Assembly: GCA_031269415.1 (NCBI GenBank)
Contig: JAISZF010000097.1
Span: forward strand, 1 to 9,357
Source of the DNA: Clostridiales bacterium
GTDB lineage: Bacteria > Bacillota > Clostridia > Lachnospirales > WQUN01
Reading direction: 5' to 3'
DNA: 9,357 nucleotides
This document shows, one piece after another, positions 1 through 6,396 of the stretch. The position numbers were made by a program, and so were the translations under genes. The notes under the pieces are model-generated. The model searched no databases and was not told the origin of the DNA. It was given only the letters and a program-made list of their open reading frames with translations. The stretch's first letter is position 1. Each line of letters opens with the position of its first letter.

Positions 1-223
1 GCTGCTCAACTCAGAGGTTCCTGTGTTGGGCATGCCTACCAAAACACCATGTTTCTATAAACATATGTTTGTCGAACTATTGTCCAGCTTGATCTGGTTT
101 ATAGGTTTACAAGCTACTACTAATATTGTGGAAACACTGCCTTGGGTTGTAAAGCCAATTATAGACATGCTTTACGCGGATATATTTTCAATTGAACGAG
201 TAGATTCGGCCTCCCTGCCAAAT
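1..223. other. AT-richer region beyond the terminator, no identifiable gene
   Basis: This stretch is visibly richer in A and T than the operon. It holds a 12-base perfect palindrome, AAACATATGTTT, at 59-70. One plus-strand frame is open from the left edge (base 2) to a stop at 265, with a hydrophobic stretch, but it reads through the terminator and overlaps the end of rplQ, has no ribosome-binding site that I can see, and I recognise nothing in it. On the minus strand an ATG at 33 opens a frame that runs off the left edge after 11 codons; it is too short to judge. No tRNA or other RNA gene was seen. Confidence 0.4.
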
Positions 224-249
224 AAAAAGCTCCCTTCCGGGAGCTTTTT
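224..249 (-). terminator. Rho-independent terminator of the cluster
   Basis: A perfect 11-base-pair stem (AAAAAGCTCCC with GGGAGCTTTTT) closes on a four-base loop. On the minus strand the loop is GGAA, a GNRA-type tetraloop, and the 3' arm ends in five T followed by ATTT. The hairpin starts at the last base of the rplQ stop codon, so release of the ribosome and termination are very close. Because the arm is flanked by A on one side and T on the other, it could also stop a convergent plus-strand transcript. Confidence 0.9.
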
Positions 250-785
250 CAAACCAACTCTATAATAACTTCCTCAGCGGCGTCGCCCTTGCGCGGGCCG
301 ATCTTGATCATGCGCGTATAGCCGCCCGCCCGCGTGGCGTAGCGCGGCGCTATTTCATCGAACATCTTCGCGGCCATATCCACCGATTTCGATAACTGAC
401 GTTTCTTCCGACGGTCAGCGGGAACCTCTGTAACGGGATAAAGCACGCTAAGTATCTTGCGCCTGGCGTTAAGCCTGGACGGGCTGTCTTTCTTGATTGT
501 CTTTTCCACGGTATCGTAAACCGTCACATTTTTACCGTTTTCATTGCGTTTAACGCGTTTCCCGTCCTTGTCTTTCTGGGGAACCTTTGCGTTCACCTTT
601 ACCTCGGTGTAATTATCGCGCTCTTTTACGGCTATAGTAATGAGGCGTTCCGCCACTTTTCTGACTTCTTTGGCTCTGGTTTCCGTGGTTCTTATTTTTC
701 CGTGGTACAATAAATTGGTCGTCAAATTCCGCAGCATAGCTTTACGCTGGCTGGATGTACGGCCAAGTTTACGATATCCGGCCAA
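249..785 (-). CDS. rplQ: 50S ribosomal protein L17 (bL17) with an internal extension
   Basis: L17 lies on the solvent side of the large subunit close to the exit-tunnel mouth. The start is taken as TTG at 785, which gives the family N-terminus AGYRKLGRTSSQRKAMLRNL and has GAGGAG 8 bases upstream; the frame could also begin at a GTG at 794. The first 55 residues (TTETRAKEVRKVAERLI) and the last 35 (EIAPRYATRAGGYTRMIKIG, then PRKGDAAEEVIIELV) are typical. The total of 178 residues is about 58 more than the roughly 120 of Bacillus. Most of the excess is one lysine-rich, charged insertion at about residues 57-100, with a smaller one near 120-133. I recall similar insertions in some Oscillospiraceae-like Clostridia. 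The gene ends the operon; its last stop base begins the terminator. Confidence 0.95.
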   Translation of the reverse strand: MAGYRKLGRTSSQRKAMLRNLTTNLLYHGKIRTTETRAKEVRKVAERLITIAVKERDNYTEVKVNAKVPQKDKDGKRVKRNENGKNVTVYDTVEKTIKKDSPSRLNARRKILSVLYPVTEVPADRRKKRQLSKSVDMAAKMFDEIAPRYATRAGGYTRMIKIGPRKGDAAEEVIIELV

Positions 786-793
786 ATGAATCA

Positions 794-799
794 CTCCTC
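794..799 (-). promoter_or_regulatory. Ribosome-binding site that fixes the rplQ start
   Basis: GAGGAG lies 8 bases before a TTG at 785. A GTG at 794 in the same frame directly overlaps this site and is unlikely to be used. Confidence 0.7.
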
Positions 800-805
800 G
801 TATGC

Positions 806-1768
806 TTACTCATCTCCGGGACTCAGTTCCAGCCCCAGTTCCGCCATTTTATTTAAGACTTCCTCCAGCGATTTGCGGCCCAGGTTTCGAACCTTCATCA
901 TATCTTCCTCAGTCTTGTTAGCAAGATCCTCAACAGTATTGATACCGGCCCTCTTCAGGCAGTTATATGATCGCACGGAAAGATCCAGTTCCTCTATAGA
1001 GAGTTCCAGCACTTTAGCCTTATTGCTTTCCGGCTGATCCTTAAAGCCAGAACCCGGCGCGGCGACGCTGTTTGACAAGTCAATGAATAAATTCAAATGC
1101 TCATTTAGAATTTTAGCCCCAAGACTGACCGAATCATCAGGAGAGACTGTTCCGTTTGTCCAAACCTCCAATGTCAGTTTATCGAAGTCGGTGTTCTGGC
1201 CTACTCGGGTGTCTTCAACTAAAAAATTCACTTTGCGTACGGGGGTGTACAGGGAATCTATGGGGATCAAGCCGATTGGCTGCTCGGGTTTCTTATTCTT
1301 ATCCGCGCCCACGTAACCGCGCCCCTTGGTTATCGTGAGCTCCACAAAGAGCTTGGCGTCTTTGCCGCCGCTTAATGTGGCGATATGCAGGTCGGGGTTC
1401 ATGATCTCAATATCCGGCCCCACCTTAATATCTTTGGCGCGCACTTCGCATTCGCCGTTCACGTCTATATACGCCAGCTTAGGTTCGGAACCCTCGCTGG
1501 CGTATTTAATAGCCAAGGCTTTCAGATTCAGAATTATTTCTGTCACATCTTCCTTAACACCCGGTATTACGCTGAACTCGTGAAGCACACCATCCACCTT
1601 TATATTACTGACCGCCGCGCCCGGCAGGCTCGACAGCAGTATCCTGCGCAAGGAATTACCGAGCGTGGTGCCGTATCCCCGCTGGAGCGGTTCCACGACA
1701 AAGCGTCCGTAATTGCCATCCGCCGACTTCTCCGCTATATCAATACGAGGCTTTTCAAATTCAAACAC
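806..1768 (-). CDS. rpoA: DNA-directed RNA polymerase subunit alpha
   Basis: Two copies of alpha form the scaffold on which beta and beta' assemble; the C-terminal domain binds UP elements and activators. The N-terminal domain (about residues 1-230) has RGYGTTLGNSLRRILLSS and PGAAV, the dimer interface, then NPDLHIATL and QPIGLIPIDSLYTPV. The C-terminal domain (from about 250) has EELDLSVRSYNCLKRAGI, with the Arg, Asn and Cys that touch DNA in E. coli alpha, and the NLGRKSLEEV helix-hairpin-helix. The frame opens with an ATG at 1783, but the GTG at 1768 is preferred: GGAGGT precedes it at ideal spacing, and the product then starts FEFEKPRID, aligning with the Bacillus N-terminus. That gives 320 residues. 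It follows rpsD by 38 bases and precedes rplQ by 20. Confidence 0.96.
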   Translation of the reverse strand: MFEFEKPRIDIAEKSADGNYGRFVVEPLQRGYGTTLGNSLRRILLSSLPGAAVSNIKVDGVLHEFSVIPGVKEDVTEIILNLKALAIKYASEGSEPKLAYIDVNGECEVRAKDIKVGPDIEIMNPDLHIATLSGGKDAKLFVELTITKGRGYVGADKNKKPEQPIGLIPIDSLYTPVRKVNFLVEDTRVGQNTDFDKLTLEVWTNGTVSPDDSVSLGAKILNEHLNLFIDLSNSVAAPGSGFKDQPESNKAKVLELSIEELDLSVRSYNCLKRAGINTVEDLANKTEEDMMKVRNLGRKSLEEVLNKMAELGLELSPGDE

Positions 1769-1775
1769 GCATTGA

Positions 1776-1781
1776 ACCTCC
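1776..1781 (-). promoter_or_regulatory. Ribosome-binding site that fixes the rpoA start
   Basis: GGAGGT lies 7 bases before a GTG at 1768. The upstream in-frame ATG at 1783 overlaps this site and has no purine-rich sequence of its own before it, so the GTG is the better start. Confidence 0.7.
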
Positions 1782-1806
1782 ATTCAAAACAACACAGACA
1801 TAAATC

Positions 1807-2439
1807 TTATTTAGAATACAGCTCAACGATCAGGGTCTCACGCACATTGGTTTCAATCTGATCACGGGTCGGTACGGCGGAAACCGTGCCGCGCAGGTTA
1901 TCGCGTTCGGCGGACAGCCACGCGGGCACAATACGCGAGGCGGTAACCTCCAGTATATCCTTGAAGCGCTGCGCCGATTTAGCCCGATCCTTCACCTCAA
2001 TGACATCTCCGACCTTTAATTCATACGACGGTATATTGACATTCTTTCCGTTCACGCGCAACAGCCCGTGGCGCACAACCTGACGCGCCTCCGTGCGGGA
2101 ACGCCCGTAGCCGAGGCGGTAAACCGCGTTATCCAGCCGCATTTCCAGTAAACGCAGCAGTGTCTCGCCAGTTACGCCGGGAACGCGATCCGCGTCCGCG
2201 AAATAGTTGCGGAATTGCGCTTCCAAAACGCCGTAGACGCGCTTGGCTTTTTGTTTTTCACGCAACTGCAAACCGTATTCGGAGAGTTTTTTGCGTGACA
2301 ATCCGTGCTGACCCGGAGCTACGGCGCGTTTGGGATTATTTATGGGGCAGCAGCTTTTTGAGCACTTCTCGCCCTTCAGGAATAATTTTTCGCCCTCTCT
2401 GCGGCAAAGCCGGCATACGGGGCCAATGTATCGAGCCAT
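1807..2439 (-). CDS. rpsD: 30S ribosomal protein S4 (uS4, zinc-binding form)
   Basis: S4 is a primary 16S rRNA-binding protein that nucleates 30S body assembly and helps set decoding accuracy. The 210 residues are normal. The N-terminus has C9, C12, C26 and C31, matching the C-x2-C-x13-C-x4-C zinc knuckle of Thermus S4; many S4 proteins lack it. The S4 RNA-binding domain is at about residues 100-160 (RLDNAVYRLGYGRSRTEARQ, then HGLLRVNGKNVNIPS). The ATG has GGAGG just upstream. Its position between rpsK and rpoA fits Clostridia and proteobacteria, whereas Bacillus keeps rpsD away from this cluster. In E. coli S4 represses the alpha operon through an mRNA pseudoknot near rpsM; no such structure could be shown here. 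Confidence 0.97.
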   Translation of the reverse strand: MARYIGPVCRLCRREGEKLFLKGEKCSKSCCPINNPKRAVAPGQHGLSRKKLSEYGLQLREKQKAKRVYGVLEAQFRNYFADADRVPGVTGETLLRLLEMRLDNAVYRLGYGRSRTEARQVVRHGLLRVNGKNVNIPSYELKVGDVIEVKDRAKSAQRFKDILEVTASRIVPAWLSAERDNLRGTVSAVPTRDQIETNVRETLIVELYSK

Positions 2440-2452
2440 TAAATTCCTCCTA

Positions 2453-2854
2453 TTATACGCGTCTTCTCTTGGGCGGTCTGCAACCGTTATGCGGTACGGG
2501 CGTAACGTCCTTTATCATGGTGACATCCAGCCCGGCGGCTTGAAGCGCGCGGATCGCGGCCTCGCGCCCGCTGCCCGGCCCTTTCACGAATACCTCCACC
2601 AGCCGCAGGCCGTACTCCTTAGCCGCGCTGGCGGCTGTGTCAGCGGCCATTTGAGCGGCGTAGGGGGTGGACTTGCGCGAACCCCTGAAACCCAGTTGCC
2701 CCGCGCTGGCCCATGACAGAGCGTTTCCGGCGGCGTCGGTTATGGTGACGATTGTATTATTAAAACTGGACTGGATATGCACCTGTCCTCTGTCGACATA
2801 CTTTTTTTCGCGGCGTCTGCGCGTCGCGGTTTTTTTGATAGTCTTTTTTGCCAT
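2453..2854 (-). CDS. rpsK: 30S ribosomal protein S11 (uS11)
   Basis: The 133-residue protein is S11, which lies on the platform of the 30S subunit near the mRNA exit (Shine-Dalgarno) site and bridges to S18. After a lysine/arginine-rich N-terminus (residues 1-22) come HIQSSFNNTIVTITDAAGN, SAGQLGFRGSRKSTPYAAQ and the strongly conserved VFVKGPGSGREAAIRAL, then the DVTPVPHNGCRPPKRRRV ending. The ATG is preceded by GGGGAGG. The TAA stop is 13 bases before the rpsD ATG, and that gene's GGAGG sits in between. Confidence 0.97.
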   Translation of the reverse strand: MAKKTIKKTATRRRREKKYVDRGQVHIQSSFNNTIVTITDAAGNALSWASAGQLGFRGSRKSTPYAAQMAADTAASAAKEYGLRLVEVFVKGPGSGREAAIRALQAAGLDVTMIKDVTPVPHNGCRPPKRRRV

Positions 2855-2869
2855 TATTAACCTCCCCGC

Positions 2870-3238
2870 TTACTTCTTCTTATTGGCGACGGTTCTCTTC
2901 GGGCCCTTGCGCGTTCTGGCGTTCGTCTTGGTCCGCTGGCCGCGCACCGGCAAGCCGCGCCTGTGGCGGATGCCCCTGTAACAGCCGATTTCAACCAGGC
3001 GTTTGATGTTTAACGCCACTTCCCTGCGCAAATCGCCTTCCACCTTCTGAGCGCGGTCGATAATATCACGGATCCTGGATACTTCGTCGTCTGTCAGATC
3101 ACGCACGCGGGTATCGGGATTAACGCCCGCTTCACTCAAAATACGGGTTGAGCTGGGGCGGCCAATGCCGAATATATATGTCAGGCCAATCTCCACACGT
3201 TTTTCCCTGGGCAGATCCACACCTGCAATACGAGCCAT
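2870..3238 (-). CDS. rpsM: 30S ribosomal protein S13 (uS13)
   Basis: The 122 residues match S13, the head protein of the 30S subunit that bridges to L5 in the central protuberance and touches P-site tRNA with its basic tail. Visible signatures: ARIAGVDLPREKRVEIGLTYIFGIG at the N-terminus (interrupted by nothing unusual), the helix with DEVSRIRDII, then YRGIRHRRGLPVRGQRT and the TNARTRKGPKR tail. The ATG has AGGAGG close upstream. It starts the alpha-type segment, 10 bases after rpmJ and 15 bases before rpsK. Confidence 0.97.
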   Translation of the reverse strand: MARIAGVDLPREKRVEIGLTYIFGIGRPSSTRILSEAGVNPDTRVRDLTDDEVSRIRDIIDRAQKVEGDLRREVALNIKRLVEIGCYRGIRHRRGLPVRGQRTKTNARTRKGPKRTVANKKK

Positions 3239-3243
3239 AAATG

Positions 3244-3251
3244 CCTCCTTA
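3244..3251 (-). promoter_or_regulatory. Ribosome-binding site of rpsM overlapping the rpmJ stop
   Basis: TAAGGAGG merges the rpmJ TAA with the Shine-Dalgarno site 5 bases before the rpsM ATG at 3238. It is the third use of this arrangement in the window. Confidence 0.8.
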
Positions 3252-3362
3252 GCCTTGTCTTTGCTTGTGCTTGGGGTTCTCGCAGATTACACGTATGGAA
3301 CCCTTGCGTTTTATAATCTTGCATTTTTCGCATATCTTCTTAACCGATGGCCTTACTTTCAA
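3249..3362 (-). CDS. rpmJ: 50S ribosomal protein L36 (bL36, zinc-binding)
   Basis: This is a 37-residue gene in the space between infA and rpsM. The frame begins at a TTG and reads KVRPSVKKICEKCKIIKR, then a C-terminal half ending ENPKHKQRQG and a TAA stop. The zinc ligands C11, C14, C27 and H32 (C-x2-C-x12-C-x4-H) are all present, so this is the zinc-binding C+ form. L36 is a small protein near the base of the large subunit's L7/L12 side that stabilises 23S rRNA. AGGGAG (3372-3377) lies 9 bases upstream of the TTG. The length equals the family's standard and the position is the usual one. The TAA overlaps the rpsM ribosome-binding site. Confidence 0.96.
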   Translation of the reverse strand: MKVRPSVKKICEKCKIIKRKGSIRVICENPKHKQRQG

Positions 3363-3379
3363 AACGGGACACTCCCTCT

Positions 3380-3598
3380 CTATTTGTCGCGCCAGATGAT
3401 GCGGCCCTTACTCAAATCATAGGGCGACATTTCCACCAGCACCTTATCGCCCGGTATAATCCGGATGAAATTCATTCGGAGCTTGCCGGAAATATGCGCC
3501 AGTATTTTATGTCCGTTCTCAAGCTCCACCTGAAACATGGCATTGGGATATTTTTCAGTAATTTTACCGGATACTTCAATAACATCATCCTTTGACAA
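3380..3598 (-). CDS. infA: Translation initiation factor IF-1
   Basis: The 72-residue product is a single OB-fold (S1-like) domain covering almost the whole chain, which binds the A site of the 30S subunit and works with IF-2 and IF-3 in start selection. Conserved elements are KDDVIEVSGKI at the N-terminus, YPNAMFQVELENGH (about residues 17-30), ILAHISGKLRMNFIRI and the PGDKVLVEMSPYD-L-KGRI ending. The start is TTG, 2 bases after the TAG stop of the KOW gene; GGGGAGG (3606-3612), inside that gene's last codons, is 7 bases upstream, so coupling is likely. A TTG start on an initiation factor could allow fine control, but that is speculation. Confidence 0.97.
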   Translation of the reverse strand: MSKDDVIEVSGKITEKYPNAMFQVELENGHKILAHISGKLRMNFIRIIPGDKVLVEMSPYDLSKGRIIWRDK

Positions 3599-3600
3599 CG

Positions 3601-3867
3601 CTAAACCTCCCCATTCTTTCCGAAGCGCAACAACACCTTCCTAAGATCCTCATCACGCGGGGATCCGGTTTCCAGCATTTCGGCGATCTCCGTGGATATG
3701 GATTCAGTATTCTGTACGTGCATTAACTTCTTCTTCTTTGGCTTTGCCAGTTTACGCAGATCCCCGTCGGCTAGATACAGAAAATCTCCGTCCGTTCCGA
3801 CAATCACAAACGGACGCCCTTTATCATGGCCGCGCTTGGAGATCACAACGCAGCCTATTTTACACAT
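3601..3867 (-). CDS. Small KOW-domain (L14e-like) RNA-binding protein
   Basis: This 88-residue protein has an N-terminal KOW motif at about residues 4-30: GCVVISKRGHDKGRPFVIVG, with the invariant glycine and the DKGR turn. It is followed by a strand with FLYLADG and a lysine-rich segment (KLAKPKKKKLMHVQ, residues 39-52), then a polar helix. This is the pattern of the L14e/KOW family that many Clostridia encode between map and infA, annotated only as a KOW-domain RNA-binding protein. The fold and basic patch suggest rRNA or ribosome binding; no reaction or partner is established, so the role is inferred. The ATG has GGAG 9 bases upstream, and its last codons hold the GGGGAGG site of infA. I give no gene symbol because none is settled. 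Confidence 0.85.
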   Translation of the reverse strand: MCKIGCVVISKRGHDKGRPFVIVGTDGDFLYLADGDLRKLAKPKKKKLMHVQNTESISTEIAEMLETGSPRDEDLRKVLLRFGKNGEV

Positions 3868-3881
3868 AAGCCCGCGCTCCG

Positions 3882-4646
3882 TCAGCGTATGGACAGAATA
3901 TCCGCGGCGCCGTCCGTCACGGCAATGGTGTTTTCATAATGCGCCGAACACCTTCTGTCCCTTGTCACAACGGTCCAGTGGTCTTTAAGGATCACCACTT
4001 CGTGAGTACCCTCGTTCACCATAGGCTCTATGGCCAAAGTCATGCCTTTGTACAGGCGCGGCCCTCTGCCCGCCTGCTTATAATTAGGGATCTGGGGTTC
4101 TTCGTGCATTTCCCGGCCCACGCCATGCCCCACAAAATCTCTCACCACGGAAAACCCCGCGGATTCAGCGGTATCCTGCACCGCGGCGCATATCTCATGC
4201 AAATGCCGCCCGGCCTTCGCGTACTCTATGGCCTTAAAAAAGCAGTTTTGGGTTACTTCTATCAGCCTGTTCCTGACAGCCGAAACCACGCCTACTTTAA
4301 ACGTGCGGGCCGCGTCGCCGTGGTATCCGTTCTTAAACGCGCCAATATCAATACTAACAATATCGCCGTCCTTTAGCTTTTTTAAACCGGGTATGCCGTG
4401 AATGACCTCTTCGTTGACCGAAACGCAGACAGATCCGGGGAAACCCGTCGTCGAGGAACCCTTATATCCCTTAAAGGAGGGAACCGCGCCGCGGCTTCGG
4501 ATGTAATCCTCCGCGATAGCGTCCAGCTCTTTTGTGGTGATACCCGCGCGGATATACTTCGCCAGCAGTTCATGCGTATTCGCCACTATGTGGTTGGACT
4601 CGCGCATAAATTCTATCTGCTCGTTATTCTTAACGATTATAGCCAT
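3882..4646 (-). CDS. map: Methionine aminopeptidase, type I
   Basis: This cytosolic metalloenzyme removes the initiator Met from nascent proteins when the second residue is small. The 254 residues match the type Ia length, with no N-terminal extension. All five metal ligands expected from the E. coli enzyme are present: D100 (in SIDIG), D111 (HGDAAR), H174 (FVGHGVG), E207 (AIEPM) and E238 (HYENT). The substrate-contact histidines H83 (HGIPG) and H181 (EMHEEP) are also there. The start at ATG 4646 gives the usual N-terminus with an early EQIEFMRESNHIVA-type motif. It lies 18 bases after secY and 14 bases before the KOW gene. In most Firmicutes adk lies just upstream; here it does not. Confidence 0.97.
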   Translation of the reverse strand: MAIIVKNNEQIEFMRESNHIVANTHELLAKYIRAGITTKELDAIAEDYIRSRGAVPSFKGYKGSSTTGFPGSVCVSVNEEVIHGIPGLKKLKDGDIVSIDIGAFKNGYHGDAARTFKVGVVSAVRNRLIEVTQNCFFKAIEYAKAGRHLHEICAAVQDTAESAGFSVVRDFVGHGVGREMHEEPQIPNYKQAGRGPRLYKGMTLAIEPMVNEGTHEVVILKDHWTVVTRDRRCSAHYENTIAVTDGAADILSIR

Positions 4647-4650
4647 AAAA

Positions 4651-4656
4651 CCCCCC
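4651..4656 (-). promoter_or_regulatory. Weak, G-only ribosome-binding site of map
   Basis: The only candidate before the map ATG is a run of six G, just 4 bases from the start. It could pair with the anti-Shine-Dalgarno CCUCC through one G-U pair, but it is weaker and closer than the AGGAGG sites elsewhere in the cluster. map may therefore depend on coupling to secY. Confidence 0.4.
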
Positions 4657-4664
4657 GGCGTTTC

Positions 4665-5948
4665 TCAATTCAGGAAACCTTTATAATGCCTCATTAATAA
4701 CTGCGATTCCAATTGCTTCACAAATTCCAGCGCCACGCCGGAGACAATGAGCAGTGTGGTGCCCCCGAAGCCGACGTTTACGCCGAAAATACTCTGGAAC
4801 AAAACCGGCGCCATGGCAATCAGGCTGTAAAAAACCGCGCCTATCCAGCTTAAACGATCGATTGTTTTCTGAACATAGTCGCTGGTGGGTTTGCCCGGCC
4901 TGATGCCCGGTATAAAACCGCCGTTTTTCCTCATATTTTCAGCCATTTCCACGGGATTTACCGCGAAAGACGTATAGAAAAACGTGAACATGAATATCAG
5001 GACTATATAGATAATATCGCCTATCCAGTTTTGCAGCGACAGAATCGATGTAATGTTCTGAAGAACCGTGTTGTTAGGAAAGAATCCCAAAAGCTGCTGC
5101 GGGAACTGAAGCAGCGATATGGCGAAGATGATTGACATAACGCCGGCGATGTTAACCTTTATCGGGATAAACGAGCTATTGTTGCCATACATTTGCTTGC
5201 CGATCACCTTACGCGAATATTGAACCGGTATGCGGCGCTCGCCGTCCTGTACCAGCACCACGAAGGCTATCAGCGCGGCGAACAGAACCAGAAGCACAAT
5301 GATAATTACCCAGCCCATAACGGGGTTTTCAGCGCTCGAGTCCACCAGTGAACTGAGCGACATAACGCCCTGCGGCAGGTTGGCGATGATGTTGGCGAAG
5401 ATAATAAACGACGATCCGTTCCCGATTCCCTTTTCAGTAAGCAGCTCACCCATCCACATGACCAAAATGGTGCCGGTCACCATCGCCAAAACGGCGACAA
5501 TGTACACAAACATATTGGAGTAAACGAACAAACTGCCAATCTGAGTAAACCTGTAACTGTATACCGTCGCGCTGCCCTGCACTATCGACAGGACCACAGC
5601 CACGATACGCGTGTACTGGTTGATCTTTTTGCGGCCTTCCTCGCCTTCCTTTTGAAGCTGCTCCAATTTGGGTATGGCGACGGTCAGAAGCTGCATAATA
5701 ATGGATGACGTGATATACGGCGCTATACCCATCGCGAAGATAGAACCGGCCCCGCCGCCCATCATAAGGGTGATTATGTTGATATCAGCAGTGTTCGATC
5801 CGCGCAGATACGTATCTAATTGAAGCAGATCGATACCGGGCAAAGGGATTTTTGAGCCGATCCGAAAGATTAGCAGTATCAGGAAAATAAACAGAAGTTT
5901 TTTTCGGATATCCTTAACCTTCCACGCGTTGGCGAATAACTTAAGCAA
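4665..5948 (-). CDS. secY: Preprotein translocase channel subunit SecY
   Basis: SecY forms the pore through which SecA-driven or ribosome-bound chains cross or enter the cytoplasmic membrane, with SecE and SecG. The 427 residues are typical. Ten membrane helices can be traced; the first spans about residues 17-36, with the plug region just after it, the second holds FAMGIAPYITSSIIMQLL near 71-88, and the fourth/fifth region contains GIGNGSSFIIFANI near 174-187. The cytoplasmic loop with RRIPVQYSRKV (238-248), which contacts SecA and ribosomes, is intact, as are the NPVEMAENMRKNGGFIPGIRPG and RLSWIGA segments. The start is TTG directly after the rplO TAA; GAGGTGG (5954-5960), inside the last rplO codons, is its ribosome-binding site, so expression should be coupled to rplO. 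map follows after only 18 bases; adk is missing from between them. Confidence 0.97.
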   Translation of the reverse strand: MLKLFANAWKVKDIRKKLLFIFLILLIFRIGSKIPLPGIDLLQLDTYLRGSNTADINIITLMMGGGAGSIFAMGIAPYITSSIIMQLLTVAIPKLEQLQKEGEEGRKKINQYTRIVAVVLSIVQGSATVYSYRFTQIGSLFVYSNMFVYIVAVLAMVTGTILVMWMGELLTEKGIGNGSSFIIFANIIANLPQGVMSLSSLVDSSAENPVMGWVIIIVLLVLFAALIAFVVLVQDGERRIPVQYSRKVIGKQMYGNNSSFIPIKVNIAGVMSIIFAISLLQFPQQLLGFFPNNTVLQNITSILSLQNWIGDIIYIVLIFMFTFFYTSFAVNPVEMAENMRKNGGFIPGIRPGKPTSDYVQKTIDRLSWIGAVFYSLIAMAPVLFQSIFGVNVGFGGTTLLIVSGVALEFVKQLESQLLMRHYKGFLN

Positions 5949-6389
5949 TTATACCACCTCTGCTTTTCCGCCGAGCGCCTCGATCTTCTCGACGGCGGAT
6001 TTGCTGAACCGATTCACCTGAACCGTCAGTTTTTTAGTAAGCTCTCCCATACCCAATATTTTAACGCCATCCTTGGGGTTGGATACCAGACCCTTCGACT
6101 TCAACGCCGCTATATCCACAACCGAACCGTCTTCAAACACATTCAGGTGATCCAGATTAATCGCTATTATCTCTTCCGTATTTCTGTTATGAAACCCACG
6201 CTTGGGAAGGCGCCTGTACAGAGGCATCTGCCCGCCTTCAAAGCCTACCTTGCCTCCGAAGCCGCTTCTGGCCTTTTGGCCTTTATGACCCTTGCCGGCT
6301 GTTTTTCCATTGCCCGAGCCGTGGCCCCGGCCCTTTCGAAAGGTCTTGGTTACAGCCCCCTCGGCCGGTTTAAGCTCGCCTAACTTCAT
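5949..6389 (-). CDS. rplO: 50S ribosomal protein L15 (uL15)
   Basis: The product is 146 residues, normal for L15, a late-assembly protein whose long N-terminal extension winds through 23S rRNA. It begins MKLGELKPAEGA, as in the family, then has the basic, glycine-rich stretch (GRGHGSGNGKTAGKGHKGQKAR, interrupted by few other residues), then FEGGQMPLYRRLPKRGF, and a globular C-terminal domain with the KILGMGELTKKLTVQVNRFSKSA pattern. The start chosen is the ATG at 6389 rather than the in-frame GTG at 6398, because the Shine-Dalgarno site overlaps the GTG and the product then matches the family N-terminus. The TAA stop directly abuts the secY start codon. Confidence 0.97.
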   Translation of the reverse strand: MKLGELKPAEGAVTKTFRKGRGHGSGNGKTAGKGHKGQKARSGFGGKVGFEGGQMPLYRRLPKRGFHNRNTEEIIAINLDHLNVFEDGSVVDIAALKSKGLVSNPKDGVKILGMGELTKKLTVQVNRFSKSAVEKIEALGGKAEVV

Positions 6390-6396
6390 AGAACGC

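Noticed and set aside
2..265. Plus-strand open frame of about 80 residues with a hydrophobic segment, possibly the 3' end of a convergent gene
   Set aside because: It reads through the terminator hairpin, overlaps the end of rplQ, lacks a visible ribosome-binding site and resembles no family I know. Only sequence to the left could rescue it.
1784..1801. Five-codon minus-strand mini-ORF (ATG to TGA) just upstream of rpoA, with its TGA touching the ATG at 1783
   Set aside because: No ribosome-binding site precedes it and so short a frame is expected by chance.
2446..2451. Minus-strand TATAAT between rpsK and rpsD as a promoter for rpsD
   Set aside because: No TTGACA-like hexamer at about 17 bases, and the start site would fall in the ribosome-binding site.
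3939..4376. Plus-strand open frame of 145 codons opposite map, and similar long frames opposite rpsD, rplF and rpoA
   Set aside because: These are antisense shadows of clearly conserved genes, with no recognisable product and no ribosome-binding site.
5948..5956. Minus-strand TGGTATAAT at the rplO-secY junction, resembling an extended -10 for an internal promoter
   Set aside because: Transcription would begin inside the first secY codons, so it could not serve secY. The bases are explained by the rplO end, stop codon and secY start.
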